Source of the DNA: Hyphomicrobiales bacterium
GTDB taxonomy: Bacteria; Pseudomonadota; Alphaproteobacteria; Rhizobiales; Rhizobiaceae
Assembly: GCA_900472575.1 (NCBI GenBank)
Contig: UCIV01000021.1
Coordinates: 1 to 64,000, forward strand
Reading direction: 5' to 3'
Length of the DNA stretch: 64,000 nt
The notes below the pieces were generated by a model. It saw nothing but the letters and a program-made list of their open reading frames with translations. It was not told where the DNA came from and searched no databases. A program made the translations under genes and the position numbers. Positions within the stretch are counted from its first letter, which is position 1, and each line of letters starts with the position of its first letter. Of this stretch, positions 28,635 through 38,500 are shown one piece after another.

Positions 28635-28943
28635 ATGGGAACGTTTCGATATCAACGTGATCCATTCCTTACTCCGGTGCGCTGTGAAAACGATCCATTA
28701 CGACGGGTTGCCACAGCGGAAGATGTGTTGGCGGCCGCCAGCCGGAGCTTCCGGAGGCGCTCGGTCTTCTCCTCGCGAAGGCGACGCTCTTTGTCCGCGG
28801 CTGGTTTCAACGTCGAGCTTCATGTCGAGCCGGGCGTCCGACATATGATTTCGAGCGCCGACGCCGCGAAAGCGCTATACTTCCTCAAGAAGTCATTCTT
28901 GCATACGAAACCACACGAACCGCCGGCCGTTTTCCTGCCATGA
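28635..28943 (+). pseudogene. Composite remnant with an esterase-like C-terminus
   Basis: The 416-bp gap 28524-28939 holds one open frame of 102 codons. Its last 45 residues (A-G-F-N-V-E-L-H-V-E-P-G-V-R-H-M-I, then A-L-Y-F-L-K-K-S-F) resemble the C-terminal strand and catalytic-His region of alpha/beta carboxylesterases. The first 35 residues look unrelated (weakly like DUF982). No nucleophile domain exists. It is probably a decayed fusion of two genes. The frame's stop overlaps the start of the next gene (ATGA). Confidence 0.35.
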
Positions 28944-29824
28944 ACGACGATGACCGCGAAGACAACGAAGCAGTCAAGCCGCCGCAGGAGACGGTGTCCT
29001 TCGCCTTCGACCGGATGACCGTCGCGAGGTTCCGAGAAGTCTTCCCGAACGCTCGATGGTCGGAAACGCTTCAGGCATGGACGGTGCCCGGCAAGACCGC
29101 CCGAAAGCGCATCGACCGATGGCTTGCGTCCGAGGCCGACCGCAGGACGCCCTACGAGGAGGAGCGCGGCCGCGACGCGTACGAGTTCGAGCCCATCCTC
29201 AGTCCTTACCTGCAGGTCTACGAACGCGGGTTCCGCGTGAAGACCCCGTTCTCAAGGACGGTCGTCGACGAACTCCGGCAGATACCCTTTGCCAGGTGGA
29301 ACGGAGACGACAAGGTCTGGGAAATCCCGTTCTCCTCATACGATGATCTCCAGCATCGGTGGGAAGCCATCGAGGAGGCCGCGAAGAGAGCGGAACCCGC
29401 AGAGCGGCGAAAACGTGCCGAGGCCCGGAAGGGCACCGAAGAGGAGGCGAGGGCCAAACGCCGGACGACGGAGCGGAGAAAGAAGCGATTGCCCGTCTCC
29501 ATTGACGATCTCCCGCCGCTGGGACGGCCCGTGGCTACGACCGCGTTCGGGATCGTCGTCGTAACCGAGATCACGGGGGAGCTCGTCGATCCCGCGGAGG
29601 TCGCCGAACATCATCCAGATGCCGACGACGAACATGTCTGGGCCGGTTGGCGGGCCGCGACACTGGACGAACTCGTTCATACATGGCCCGCGCGAGCGGA
29701 ACCGGGTGGATACGACCGGCTTCGCGGATGGTGGCAGCCGACGCTCGACGAGCTGAGAGAGGCGCGCAGGTCCGCGAAATCGAAGGAGCGTCTGCAGAGC
29801 AGACGCGAAGAACCAGCACCCTGA
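28940..29824 (+). CDS. HARP-like repeat protein, unknown function
   Basis: 294 aa. Two repeats of the type 'F-x-x-V...A-x-W...W-x-x-P' are seen: F-P-N-A-R-W-S-E-T-L-Q-A-W-T-V-P (residues about 34-50) and I-P-F-A-R-W-N-G-D-D-K-V-W-E-I-P (about 115-130). These resemble the HARP/annealing-helicase N-terminal module. A charged coiled-coil-like linker (residues 145-190) and an acidic C-terminal domain follow. There is no helicase domain. It may be a DNA-binding protein; the role is unknown. Confidence 0.6.
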   Translation: MNDDDREDNEAVKPPQETVSFAFDRMTVARFREVFPNARWSETLQAWTVPGKTARKRIDRWLASEADRRTPYEEERGRDAYEFEPILSPYLQVYERGFRVKTPFSRTVVDELRQIPFARWNGDDKVWEIPFSSYDDLQHRWEAIEEAAKRAEPAERRKRAEARKGTEEEARAKRRTTERRKKRLPVSIDDLPPLGRPVATTAFGIVVVTEITGELVDPAEVAEHHPDADDEHVWAGWRAATLDELVHTWPARAEPGGYDRLRGWWQPTLDELREARRSAKSKERLQSRREEPAP

Positions 29825-29914
29825 TATTGCTTCAGTCAGCATCCTCGTTGTCGGCACCCACGTCCTTCAACGCCTCTTGTCCGAGCATATGCGGACGCGA
29901 TGGTTAGGCCCGCT

Positions 29915-32170
29915 TCAAGCCGCTCGCGCTATCTCGAATACCTCGAACGGCGAAGAGAGGTTGTCAATCGACCGGGCGAAGAGGACCATTGCCGCTGCCC
30001 CGTCATCTCGCCGGGCGTTTTCGAGCAGAGTTGTCATTGTTGACCGGTACTCCTTGGCCAGTTCCTTCGGAAATAGAAAAAATCCCACGCGTGCTTTTCG
30101 GGACAAGGGTGGCTGAATCTGAAGGGAGTTGATGTGCCTTGGATCGCGGAAATTCTTTCGGACCTTTTTTCTGAGCTTGATCAACGCGGTCTCGATCTCC
30201 CGCTGCTCGGACGGACTAGCAGCCGAGAGAAGGTACAAGCCGGCCGTTGTCCAGCCATCTGGACGCTGTTGCTCAAGACCGGCCACGACCTGTCTGAAGT
30301 GAGGCGACATCTTCAGCGACGGCTTCGGCAGAAGGACTCCCGCATCCCGGCTTGTGTAGTACTTGTCGATAGGCTTCGAGAGACCGTCGGTCGAGAGCAT
30401 GGTGTCCTTGGGCGGTTCTCCCAAGTTAAATCCCGTCTCGAGGTAGAGGCCGAGCAGGTCTAGCTCATCCCCAAGCAGGTTGAACGAGTCCTGGAGGTGA
30501 ACTCGTTCGGAGAGGTAGTGCAGCGCCCGGAGAGGAGTGTCGAGGATATCGACGACGCAGAGAAGATCGGCCAACAGGATCGTGGGAGCAAGAACGTGCT
30601 CCTTCGGTACCCAACCTATCTCTTTGAACTCGGCCACCGAAGTGCTCAAAACGGAAAAGTCGTCGAGGGTGACGGAAATCCGAATGACTTGATCTACTGC
30701 GTTTGGATCGATGCCAAGTCCTTCGACGACCGCTGTCGCTTCGGCATCGCCGGCGCTTGCTCGCTCAATCACCTCAGCGAGCCGTGCCGACTGCAAGGAG
30801 GGTTTCAAAACCATGTCCTCAACATGCTTCTTGACGCGCTCAGGGGCACCTCGGAGTCCTTGCGCGGAGAGGCGGTGGGCCTTCGCCTCAGCGACGAGGA
30901 CCGTTCGGTCGATGACAACCAGGCTATCAGTCTCGAATACCTGATTGCCGATCGGCCATTTGGCTCCTGATGTGACGCATGCGTTCGGGAAGGCTCGTCG
31001 AAGCGTCTTGTCGAGTTCACGTTCAAGGTACGTCGCACGTGCCCTCTCCAGCGAATCTTTTATGCCGACGTCCGATGCCAGGCGCTCCATGATCCGATGG
31101 ATGTGGCTGAAGAAGGACTGAGGCATAACGAACACGAAGGAGTCAGCGATCTTTATGCCGGGCGAATCCCAGACCGGGTTGGCCAGGAAAAGATGTTCGT
31201 CGGGAGAGGTGATCACGTCGTCGACGTTTCGCGAGACCAACGAGAGCACGGCCCGAGCCACTTCCTCCGGCAACCCTGTCAAACTTGCGATCTCGGCCGG
31301 GTGGAAAGTTGCTTCCGAAATGTGAGAAAGGTCGTAGTGAGACATCACGATCGAAGCCGCTGCATCTCTATCCGTGATGAATGGCAACGCCGCTGCGAAC
31401 TCCTCTGAACTTCCGGTCATCTCAGGCCGCTGGTCGAAGTAAAGGTCGAAAATCTGTCTTGGAGTCCTGCCTTTCAACACCCTTCCGAGCAGCTCCCAGT
31501 GATCGTTTGCCCGCTTCTCGTACTCGGTGACCATCGCGTCCATGACGTCGATGATAGCGCTGCAGGAGAAGCCGCACTTCGAGGAGAAGCGGTCGTCCAA
31601 GCTCCCGTAAAGATCCTTGCTGATGCGCACCACGTCTCGATGGTAGCCCCAGTTACGCACTCCGTGCGTATGCATGCGGATGCGCTCGAGAAGCGACGCG
31701 ATGACGATCTCGCTAGGATCAGCGAGCTTGCTGCCCGCCAGCACCCTTTGCTGGAAAAACGTATAGGCGATCTCGGGCACAGCGTCGAACACCTGCTGCA
31801 TAACGCTCCCGTCCACCGGATCCGATCCCCATTCCCCAAGGGGCAACGACAGGATGATTGCCTGGAGAAGCTCCGCCTGATGAGGAAGAATATTCAGAGG
31901 TCTCTTACTCGAGACGCCTTTCGGGCCGACGAAGCTCGTCAATCCATAGGCTGTGAATGTCGCCAGGATCGAGAGCGGGCTGTATTTTCTTAGAAGCCTC
32001 CTGAGGGAAGCAACCTTTGCAGGGAGAGCTGCAACGGCATCCTCGGCGCCCTTCCTTACCTTCGCTTGGAACTCGACCCTCTTGTCGGGATCGATCTCCA
32101 GGTTCTCCCAGGTGATGTCGGGCCTACCACCCAGCCTGACTCCATCATCAGTGTTCTTACGGCGATTCAT
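29915..32170 (-). CDS. Large protein with NERD/PD-(D/E)XK-like nuclease core
   Basis: 751 aa from ATG 32170, with an excellent AAGGAGG site; the frame is open to 32221. The N-terminal 370 residues are mainly helical. Around residues 385-440 is a nuclease-like pattern: Y-L-E-R-E-L-D-K-T-L, then F-E-T-D-S-L-V-V-I-D and L-V-A-E-A-K-A-H. That gives E...D...E-x-K as in NERD/restriction-endonuclease folds. The C-terminal half is again helical. Single gene, divergent from cassette A and sharing its 214-bp promoter region. No partner is obvious; a single-gene defence nuclease is a plausible guess. Confidence 0.6.
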   Translation of the reverse strand: MNRRKNTDDGVRLGGRPDITWENLEIDPDKRVEFQAKVRKGAEDAVAALPAKVASLRRLLRKYSPLSILATFTAYGLTSFVGPKGVSSKRPLNILPHQAELLQAIILSLPLGEWGSDPVDGSVMQQVFDAVPEIAYTFFQQRVLAGSKLADPSEIVIASLLERIRMHTHGVRNWGYHRDVVRISKDLYGSLDDRFSSKCGFSCSAIIDVMDAMVTEYEKRANDHWELLGRVLKGRTPRQIFDLYFDQRPEMTGSSEEFAAALPFITDRDAAASIVMSHYDLSHISEATFHPAEIASLTGLPEEVARAVLSLVSRNVDDVITSPDEHLFLANPVWDSPGIKIADSFVFVMPQSFFSHIHRIMERLASDVGIKDSLERARATYLERELDKTLRRAFPNACVTSGAKWPIGNQVFETDSLVVIDRTVLVAEAKAHRLSAQGLRGAPERVKKHVEDMVLKPSLQSARLAEVIERASAGDAEATAVVEGLGIDPNAVDQVIRISVTLDDFSVLSTSVAEFKEIGWVPKEHVLAPTILLADLLCVVDILDTPLRALHYLSERVHLQDSFNLLGDELDLLGLYLETGFNLGEPPKDTMLSTDGLSKPIDKYYTSRDAGVLLPKPSLKMSPHFRQVVAGLEQQRPDGWTTAGLYLLSAASPSEQREIETALIKLRKKVRKNFRDPRHINSLQIQPPLSRKARVGFFLFPKELAKEYRSTMTTLLENARRDDGAAAMVLFARSIDNLSSPFEVFEIARAA

Positions 32171-32245
32171 CGTTCCTCCTTGGCAGCAGATTATGAAAGC
32201 CTGTCTGCTACTTCGATGCAATCGTTACGCCTGCAGCTTTTGCAC

Positions 32246-32277
32246 TTGACGCCACCTCTCTCGTTCTCTATTCGTTC
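32246..32277 (+). promoter_or_regulatory. SOS promoter with LexA box upstream of cassette A
   Basis: TTGACG (-35, 32246-32251), 17-bp spacer, TATTCG (-10, 32269-32274). A perfect GTTC-N7-GTTC LexA box at 32263-32277 covers the -10. It is 108 bp before the first ATG of cassette A. This is the same architecture as at imuA and at cassette B. Confidence 0.85.
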
Positions 32278-32384
32278 CCGGCATCATGTACAACATCGCT
32301 CGCAATCTCTCGGCACGAATACGTTGACCGACTGCCGGACATAGTCCGGCGTCCGCCCATCCGTATTGTGTTCACGAGGGTGCC

Positions 32385-33002
32385 ATGAAGAGCAGTCCCT
32401 TCGAGAGGCCGCCGGGCGATGTCGTCCCGCGAAACGAGCCTCCTCGCTTCTACTACCCGCCTGCCACCGTCAAATGCGTCGGCTCTCCGTTCTTCCGGGG
32501 CCAGGACGCGCGCGACTTCGCGTGCCTTCTCGACGTCGATCAGGACGTCGTCCGATGGTCTTGCGAGGGTGTCGAGCTGTCCTATGGCGGCGAGACCTAC
32601 CGCGTCGACTTCGTCGTCACCGGCACGGACGACCGCACCTTCATGGTCGATGTCGCCGAGGACGCACCAAGGCCGCCCGACTGGATCGAGCTTGCCGTCG
32701 GCAGGCTGGGCCACGCCTACCGTCCGGTCGCCATGCATGACTTCGTCAACAGCAACCGACTTGCCAACGCCAAGGACCTCCTTCGATACGGCTTCTACAG
32801 ATGCCCGCTCGGCGACCGCGTGCGAATCCTCGCCGCGCTCGACGAGATGGGATCACTTACCGTGGCCGAAGCACTGTCCGCCTTCCGGGAGGGTAGGCCG
32901 ATGGCCTGCCTCGCGGCGCTGATCCTGCTAGGGTTCCTGGAGGTCGATCTGGACGACTCCCTGATCGGCCCCGAAACGTCCGTCCGCCGGATACGGGACT
33001 GA
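32385..33002 (+). CDS. TnsA-like two-domain protein, cassette A
   Basis: 205 aa. Residues about 40-95 follow the TnsA N-terminal nuclease layout: A-R-D-F-A-C-L-L-D-V-D-Q-D-V-V-R-W, then Y-R-V-D-F-V-V (Asp75). At the place of the first catalytic Glu there is no Glu, and the x-K position reads V-D-V-A-E-D with no Lys, so nuclease activity is probably lost. Residues about 115-205 look like a winged helix (G-D-R-V-R-I-L-A-A-L-D-E-M-G-S-L-T-V). The paralogue at 53896 has the same length and shares L-A-N-A-(K/R)-D-(L/M)-L-R-Y and I-G-P-(E/D)-T. First gene of an SOS-type operon with the AAA+/M41 protease; possibly a substrate or DNA adaptor (inference). Confidence 0.75.
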   Translation: MKSSPFERPPGDVVPRNEPPRFYYPPATVKCVGSPFFRGQDARDFACLLDVDQDVVRWSCEGVELSYGGETYRVDFVVTGTDDRTFMVDVAEDAPRPPDWIELAVGRLGHAYRPVAMHDFVNSNRLANAKDLLRYGFYRCPLGDRVRILAALDEMGSLTVAEALSAFREGRPMACLAALILLGFLEVDLDDSLIGPETSVRRIRD

Positions 33003-33042
33003 GACCACCCATGTCGTCTCACCCCGTATCCAGGACAGGTCC

Positions 33043-34977
33043 ATGAAGAAGCACATCACTCCGCAGAAGCGCTTCGGCCTTCCCGAACAGCTCGCCTACG
33101 CATCGCTCAGGAGCGCCATCCGGCCGCTGCTCAGGGCCGACGCGTTCGTCGCGGTCGTCGTCCTTCCGCCCGGTGTCGAGGGCGCCCCATACTTCCGAGC
33201 GGCCGACGCCATGCTCGCCAGCGGCAACCGCTACAAGAAGACCGCAGTCATCGTCGACTTCGACCCGAAGAGGCCGCTGAACTCGGCGAAGGAGATCGCG
33301 GGGGCGCTCGACGAGAAGAAGGTCGTCCTCCTCTTTCCCGACGAGGCGTCGATCACGGTGGCCGCCAGGCTCGCCGCCGACGTCGTCGTTCACCTGAAGC
33401 CGCCGACCATCGATCAGGCGAAGGGCGTCTTCCGTGCGCTTTACGGCGGCCGCCTGACCGACCAGCAGGCGGAGATCTTCCTGCTCCTCGACGAGGAGAT
33501 GCAGCGGGCGGTCGTTCGACCGGGGCGGAGCGTCGGCCGCATGCTGGCCCAGCTCGTCATGCGCCCCGAGACGTCGCGCGGCGCCCGGAAGCCGCCGCCT
33601 GGGCTGACATCCGACGACGATGTCGACCTGCGCCTCGAATCCATGAGCGGCTACGGCGAGGCCCGCGTATGGGGACTGCAGTTGAAGCAGGACCTGAAGG
33701 ACTGGAAGGACGGTCTCATCCCTTGGCGCGATGTCGACCGGGGTCTCCTCCTGTCCGGGCCGCCGGGCGTGGGCAAGACCATCTTTGCAGAGGCGCTGGC
33801 GAACACCTGCGGCGCGAAGCTCGTCGTCGGCTCCGCTGCCCGCTGGCAGTCGAAAGGCCATCTCGGCGACATGCAGCGGGCCATGTTCAAGGCGTTTGAG
33901 GATGCCCGGAAAGCCGCACCCGCGATCCTGTTCATCGACGAGATCGATGGATTCACAGACCGCGAGAGCGACCACGGCCACAACAGCAGCTACGTCCGCC
34001 AGGTCATTAACTCCTTCTTGGAATGCCTCGACGGCACGGTCGATCGGGAAGGCGTCGTGGTCGTCGGCGCCTGTAACAACCCGGCTGTCATCGATCCGGC
34101 GATCCTTCGTCCCGGTCGACTGGACAACCATGTCCGTCTTCCGCTCCCGGACGCCGAGGCACGTGTCGGAATCCTTCGCCACCATCTTCGCGGCGACCTT
34201 CCGGACGAGAACTTCATGCAGTTCGCCGAAGACAGCTTCGGCCTGACCGGCGCGGACATCGCCCGGATCGTGCGGCTGGCCCGTCGCGTCGCCCGGCGCG
34301 ACCGCAGGGAGGTCAACGTCGCGGACATCATGGGAAGTCTTCCTGGCCGTGTTCCGCTGTCTGAGAAATTCCGCTGGGCGCTCGCGATCCACGAACTCGG
34401 CCATGCCGTCGTCGCGGTGGCCACGGGCGCCCGAAAGGTCTCGGGCGTCTCCATCGAGAGCAGGGCGTCGGCATCGTTGGAGCGTCAGATCCTCGGCGGC
34501 GCCGTGCTTGAGGGAGGAGAACTCGCCAACAACGGCAAGCAGTTCTACCTCGACAACATCGCCATCCAAATGGGCGGCATGGCCGCGGAGCAGGTCTTCG
34601 TCGGTCATCACGGCGACGGCGTCGCGTCCGATCTCGACGGGGCGACGCGCCTCGCGATCATCCTCGACCGCCACCTCGGCATGAACGGCATGCTCGCCTC
34701 GTGGCCGGCGGGCGTCGACGAGCGGCTGATCGACAGCGCCCGAAGGGTCGACGGCCCGCTGCTCAAGAGGATCGAACCCGTCCTGCAGGAGCAGCTCGCA
34801 CGCGCCAAGACCATCGTCGAATCCTACCGGACTTCGGTCGAGGGCCTCTGGCTGGAGCTGATCGGGGCAGGGCATCTCACGGGACAGCAGATCGTCGACG
34901 GCCTGAAGCCGGACGACAACAAGGAGATGCCGACGCCGAAGACGCGCCGGAAGATCAGACAACGTCTTCACGGATGA
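33043..34977 (+). CDS. Soluble FtsH-like AAA+/M41 metalloprotease, cassette A
   Basis: 644 aa. Residues 1-195: unique alpha/beta N-domain with no membrane span, where FtsH has two. AAA+ domain: Walker A G-P-P-G-V-G-K-T (239-246), Walker B I-L-F-I-D-E (295-300), arginine-finger region L-R-P-G-R-L-D (355-361). M41 peptidase: zinc site H-E-L-G-H (450-454) and third ligand in S-D-L-D-G-A-T (Asp530), preceded by G-G-M-A-A-E. Every catalytic element is present, so an active ATP-dependent protease is expected, but in the cytosol. It lies 40 nt after the TnsA-like gene and 12 nt before the third gene. Paralogue at 54525-56396. Confidence 0.88.
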   Translation: MKKHITPQKRFGLPEQLAYASLRSAIRPLLRADAFVAVVVLPPGVEGAPYFRAADAMLASGNRYKKTAVIVDFDPKRPLNSAKEIAGALDEKKVVLLFPDEASITVAARLAADVVVHLKPPTIDQAKGVFRALYGGRLTDQQAEIFLLLDEEMQRAVVRPGRSVGRMLAQLVMRPETSRGARKPPPGLTSDDDVDLRLESMSGYGEARVWGLQLKQDLKDWKDGLIPWRDVDRGLLLSGPPGVGKTIFAEALANTCGAKLVVGSAARWQSKGHLGDMQRAMFKAFEDARKAAPAILFIDEIDGFTDRESDHGHNSSYVRQVINSFLECLDGTVDREGVVVVGACNNPAVIDPAILRPGRLDNHVRLPLPDAEARVGILRHHLRGDLPDENFMQFAEDSFGLTGADIARIVRLARRVARRDRREVNVADIMGSLPGRVPLSEKFRWALAIHELGHAVVAVATGARKVSGVSIESRASASLERQILGGAVLEGGELANNGKQFYLDNIAIQMGGMAAEQVFVGHHGDGVASDLDGATRLAIILDRHLGMNGMLASWPAGVDERLIDSARRVDGPLLKRIEPVLQEQLARAKTIVESYRTSVEGLWLELIGAGHLTGQQIVDGLKPDDNKEMPTPKTRRKIRQRLHG

Positions 34978-34989
34978 AGGAGAGACAAC

Positions 34990-35520
34990 ATGAGCATCGA
35001 ATCCATGACGACGGCTGGGCCTCGGAAGGTCGCCGGCTGGAAGGGTCTAAGCGACGCCGCCCATTTCGAGCGGCTGAAGACGGCCCTGTTTCAGTCGAGG
35101 CGCCGCACCCGCTTCGACCGGGCTGCCGCCGACCGCATCCTCGACGACCTACGGCACGTCGCCTATCGCCGCGGTCGCCAGGCATCAGAGGTTTTCCAGT
35201 TCCTCGATCAGGATTTCGTCGACGCCGACGAAGACCTGTCAATGGCGCAGGACGACCTGAACAGGATGTCGAGGAATCTGCCGTTCCTGCGGGAGGTTAC
35301 GGCCGCTATCGAAGAGATTGAATCCATACGGGATGAGATGTCGGATGAAGCGCGGTTCTTCTTCGGATGGCGGCCGTACTCGGGGAAGTGGGCGTTCCCG
35401 AATCCTGTGTGGAGCGAGCTGCGGACGGCTTTCCAGGAAGGCAGGGATGACGCGGAGAGCACTCAATCAAAGTGTCCCCTTTTCGGGCATGTGCAAAGCG
35501 ACCGCGTCGCCCTGGACTGA
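34990..35520 (+). CDS. Third gene of cassette A, unknown
   Basis: 176 aa, preceded by AAGGAGAG 7 nt upstream. It is mostly helical, with an amphipathic coiled-coil-like middle (residues 70-120: M-A-Q-D-D-L-N-R-M-S-R-N-L-P-F-L, then I-E-E-I-E-S-I-R-D-E-M) and a Trp/Pro-rich C-terminal part (F-F-F-G-W-R-P-Y-S-G-K-W). No family recognised and no similarity visible to the third gene of cassette B. Its place directly behind the protease suggests a substrate, adaptor or regulator (inference). Confidence 0.65.
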   Translation: MSIESMTTAGPRKVAGWKGLSDAAHFERLKTALFQSRRRTRFDRAAADRILDDLRHVAYRRGRQASEVFQFLDQDFVDADEDLSMAQDDLNRMSRNLPFLREVTAAIEEIESIRDEMSDEARFFFGWRPYSGKWAFPNPVWSELRTAFQEGRDDAESTQSKCPLFGHVQSDRVALD

Positions 35521-35572
35521 CCATGGAGGCGCAGTTGTAATCCGGCGACGGTAATTTCGAGACCCAACATTG

Positions 35573-38500
35573 CTAATCGATGCTAGCCACAAGGTACGTG
35601 GGACCAAGACCTGTCTTGCTTACCATAGCACCGCATCTGCCCATCGACTCCGCCTGACGGACGGGCGGATCTCGGAACTCGAAACGTGTGGACGCCGCCC
35701 CGTTTCCAATCGTGTTCCATGCCCCGAAACCTTGGTCAAACACGATCGTCGCCTGCTTCCCACCGGTAAAACGCAGATGCATGTAGCGACCGTGAGCAAC
35801 ACGTTGGAACGTGATATTAAGGTCGACGTCCTTCCTTTTCGCGTATTCCTTCAACACCATCTCCGCCACCGCGCTGTCGCGCCAGTCGTTCGAGATCGCG
35901 TTCTGCATGCCATGCTTCGTTCCCGGCCTGTCGCCCGTTAGTAGCGAGACGATGGGTCGAGACGTCGAGCCCTTTGCTAACGCGGCCACCGTGTCGACGA
36001 ACATCTTACCCACCAACGGCGACTTCACGTATGGGTCGCTGTAGACAATGGACTCGATCGCCGATGTCTTCGGTATTCCAAGCTCTTCGAGTAGCCCCCG
36101 AATCCTTGATGCCATTCCGCTGCCAAACAGCGTCAGCGATCGGTCCAGCTCGCCTTTGATCGGTTCGTATCTGGACTTGGCCGACGGAAGCAATGCCTTT
36201 CTCTCCAGCGGAGCGAAATTGGGTGTCCAATTCACGGCCGCCTTGACCACTGGCATTGTCTCAGCCTGCCCCCACTTCGTTCCGGGAAGCCAGGATGAGG
36301 TGTCCCTCGACGCCCACGCAGTGGTTCGGCCCGCCGAGGTCACCGCAATACCGGCGAACGCGCCGTTGGCCTCGGCGGCCGGGTTTCCAGACAGGATCGG
36401 GAAGGTGCCTCCTGTTCGGCTGAAACGCTGTCCGAGATCGTAGAATGCCAGCTTGCTCGCACCGTCGTAGGAAGAAAGGGCGACGTCCGGCAGGACGAAA
36501 CGAACATCGTATCCTTGCGAGTACCACTTTCCGAACTGCGAGAGCGACGCCCACTCTGAAAGTTGTCCGGGATCCGTCGCCTCGGGAAGAAAGACGTGAA
36601 CGATAGGCTTCGCAGAGTCGACGAGAAGCCTATTGACTTCGTCCACACTAGACGCGGAGATCACTGGATCCGCGCCGAACCGGTCCTCCGCTGGAACGTC
36701 GTCATTGAACGAGAGATGAGCGTCAATGAAGTCCAAAGCTGCGGTTCTATCTAGTCGACCCTCTTCGAAGGGAGCGTCGGATACCAGCACGCATGACGCG
36801 CATCCCGTCGAGCATCCCGGATTCGGGCAGTTCAGTACCGACCGAGCCTCCCGCAGGACGGTGAGTAGTCGCGCTGGTATCGCAGTCGAGAATCCCGCTC
36901 CTCCTGCGGCGCGGTCGAACACGAGCATCGACCGGACACGCTGGGCAAGGACGCCGTCCCAGCTTTGCGTCGCAAATCCCATCTCGTCTGCTTCGATACC
37001 GAGGTCGCGAGCTACGCCCTCGCGCAGGGCAATGACAAGCGCGGTTGCTGCAGCTTTCGTCAAAGGCGCAGACGGCTGAAGCTCGAAGACGTCAGTCGTG
37101 ATCTCATAGCCGAGTTCCAGGTTCCTCTTGATGGCCCAGGAACTGTCGTTGCCTTCGCAGAATAGTCGACTCTCGCCCTTTTTCCATCGCAGTGGAAGGT
37201 GCAGCTCGAGCGGAGATGGGTGCGTAGGATCGGGATCGCCGTTCTCAAGCTTCTGGTGATCGGGCGCCGCGCGACCGCAGTGAAGGCAGAGGGCGTATCC
37301 GTTTTTCGACTGCCCCCGGTTGCTGTAGTAGACGGACCCTTCTCTCGTGCTTCTGAACCGGCCGAGATCTGGCATTGGGAGCGAAGCCCAGGCGCACGCG
37401 CGCACCGAGACGCTCGGCTCTTCCGGGGGGACGTAGGAGATGATGTCCGTTTCCGCATGTGCTTTCTCTCGGGCGTCTACGGAGAACCCTGCTGGACGGA
37501 GATACTGTTCATTTCTCACTGCCCCCGCGCAGATCGGGCATTCGGTCACCAGGTCACGTCCGGTATCGCTGGTGCCGCAGCTCTGGCACACCCAGTGGAA
37601 CTTTAGGCTTTGAACCTCGCGGACATTTTCCTCGCTCGCCGGCCGCTTCCAATTCAGAAGTACGCCAGCGGACTTATGCACCAGACCGTCTAGGACGATC
37701 TCGGAACCTGGGGCGTAGTCACGAATAGCGAGGTCGAGCGATCGCTGCGGTCCGATAAGCCGCGTGGTGCGCCGTCCATCCTGCGGGTCGGTGGATTTTG
37801 GTTTGTGTGGGACGAACGTGACGACGCCGGTCGGAAAGCCGTGGCCTGGAAGGAAGCCGCGATCGGCTAGCGCGCTGAGGAGGAATTCCTGGCAAAGGCG
37901 CTTCAACTCGAGAGCCATTCTCCCCTTGGCAGCATCCTTGATGCCTTCGTCCTTGGCGAGAGTCTGCAAGCCGGTCCATTCGTTTGCGAACCCTGTTTCC
38001 AGAAGCGTCGCGATTTCCAAGCAGCTCTCGACGAGATCGGATTGTCCTTCGAGAATCGAGTGCCTTACGAGGCTTGTGAGCTCGCTCTCGACCGCAGCGG
38101 CTGTCGAAGGATTTCCAAGCCACTCGCGAAACGCCGCGATCGGCCGCAATTCCGCAACGGGTCTAGCCTCGCCGACCACCGCCGGAGTACCCATGAACGC
38201 CCCGATTTCCATCTTGAGCGGGTTGCCGCCGCGCGCGAGCATGAAGCGTCGCAGCAGGTAAGCGTTCACGTGCCTCTGAACGATCGGGCGGCTGCTCAGC
38301 GCCACCTTGGGCGCCGCCAAGGTGCGGGCCAGATACCGCTCCGGTGAATTGAAGGCTTCTCGGTCGAGGGGGCGGTCCCTGCAAAAGGTGAAGGCGAGCG
38401 AAAATGGCTGCCTGCGTCGGCCGGCGCGTCCTACTCGCTGCTTGTAGTTGGCGATCGACGGAGGGACGTTCGTCATCAGGACCGTGGAGACCGATCCGAT

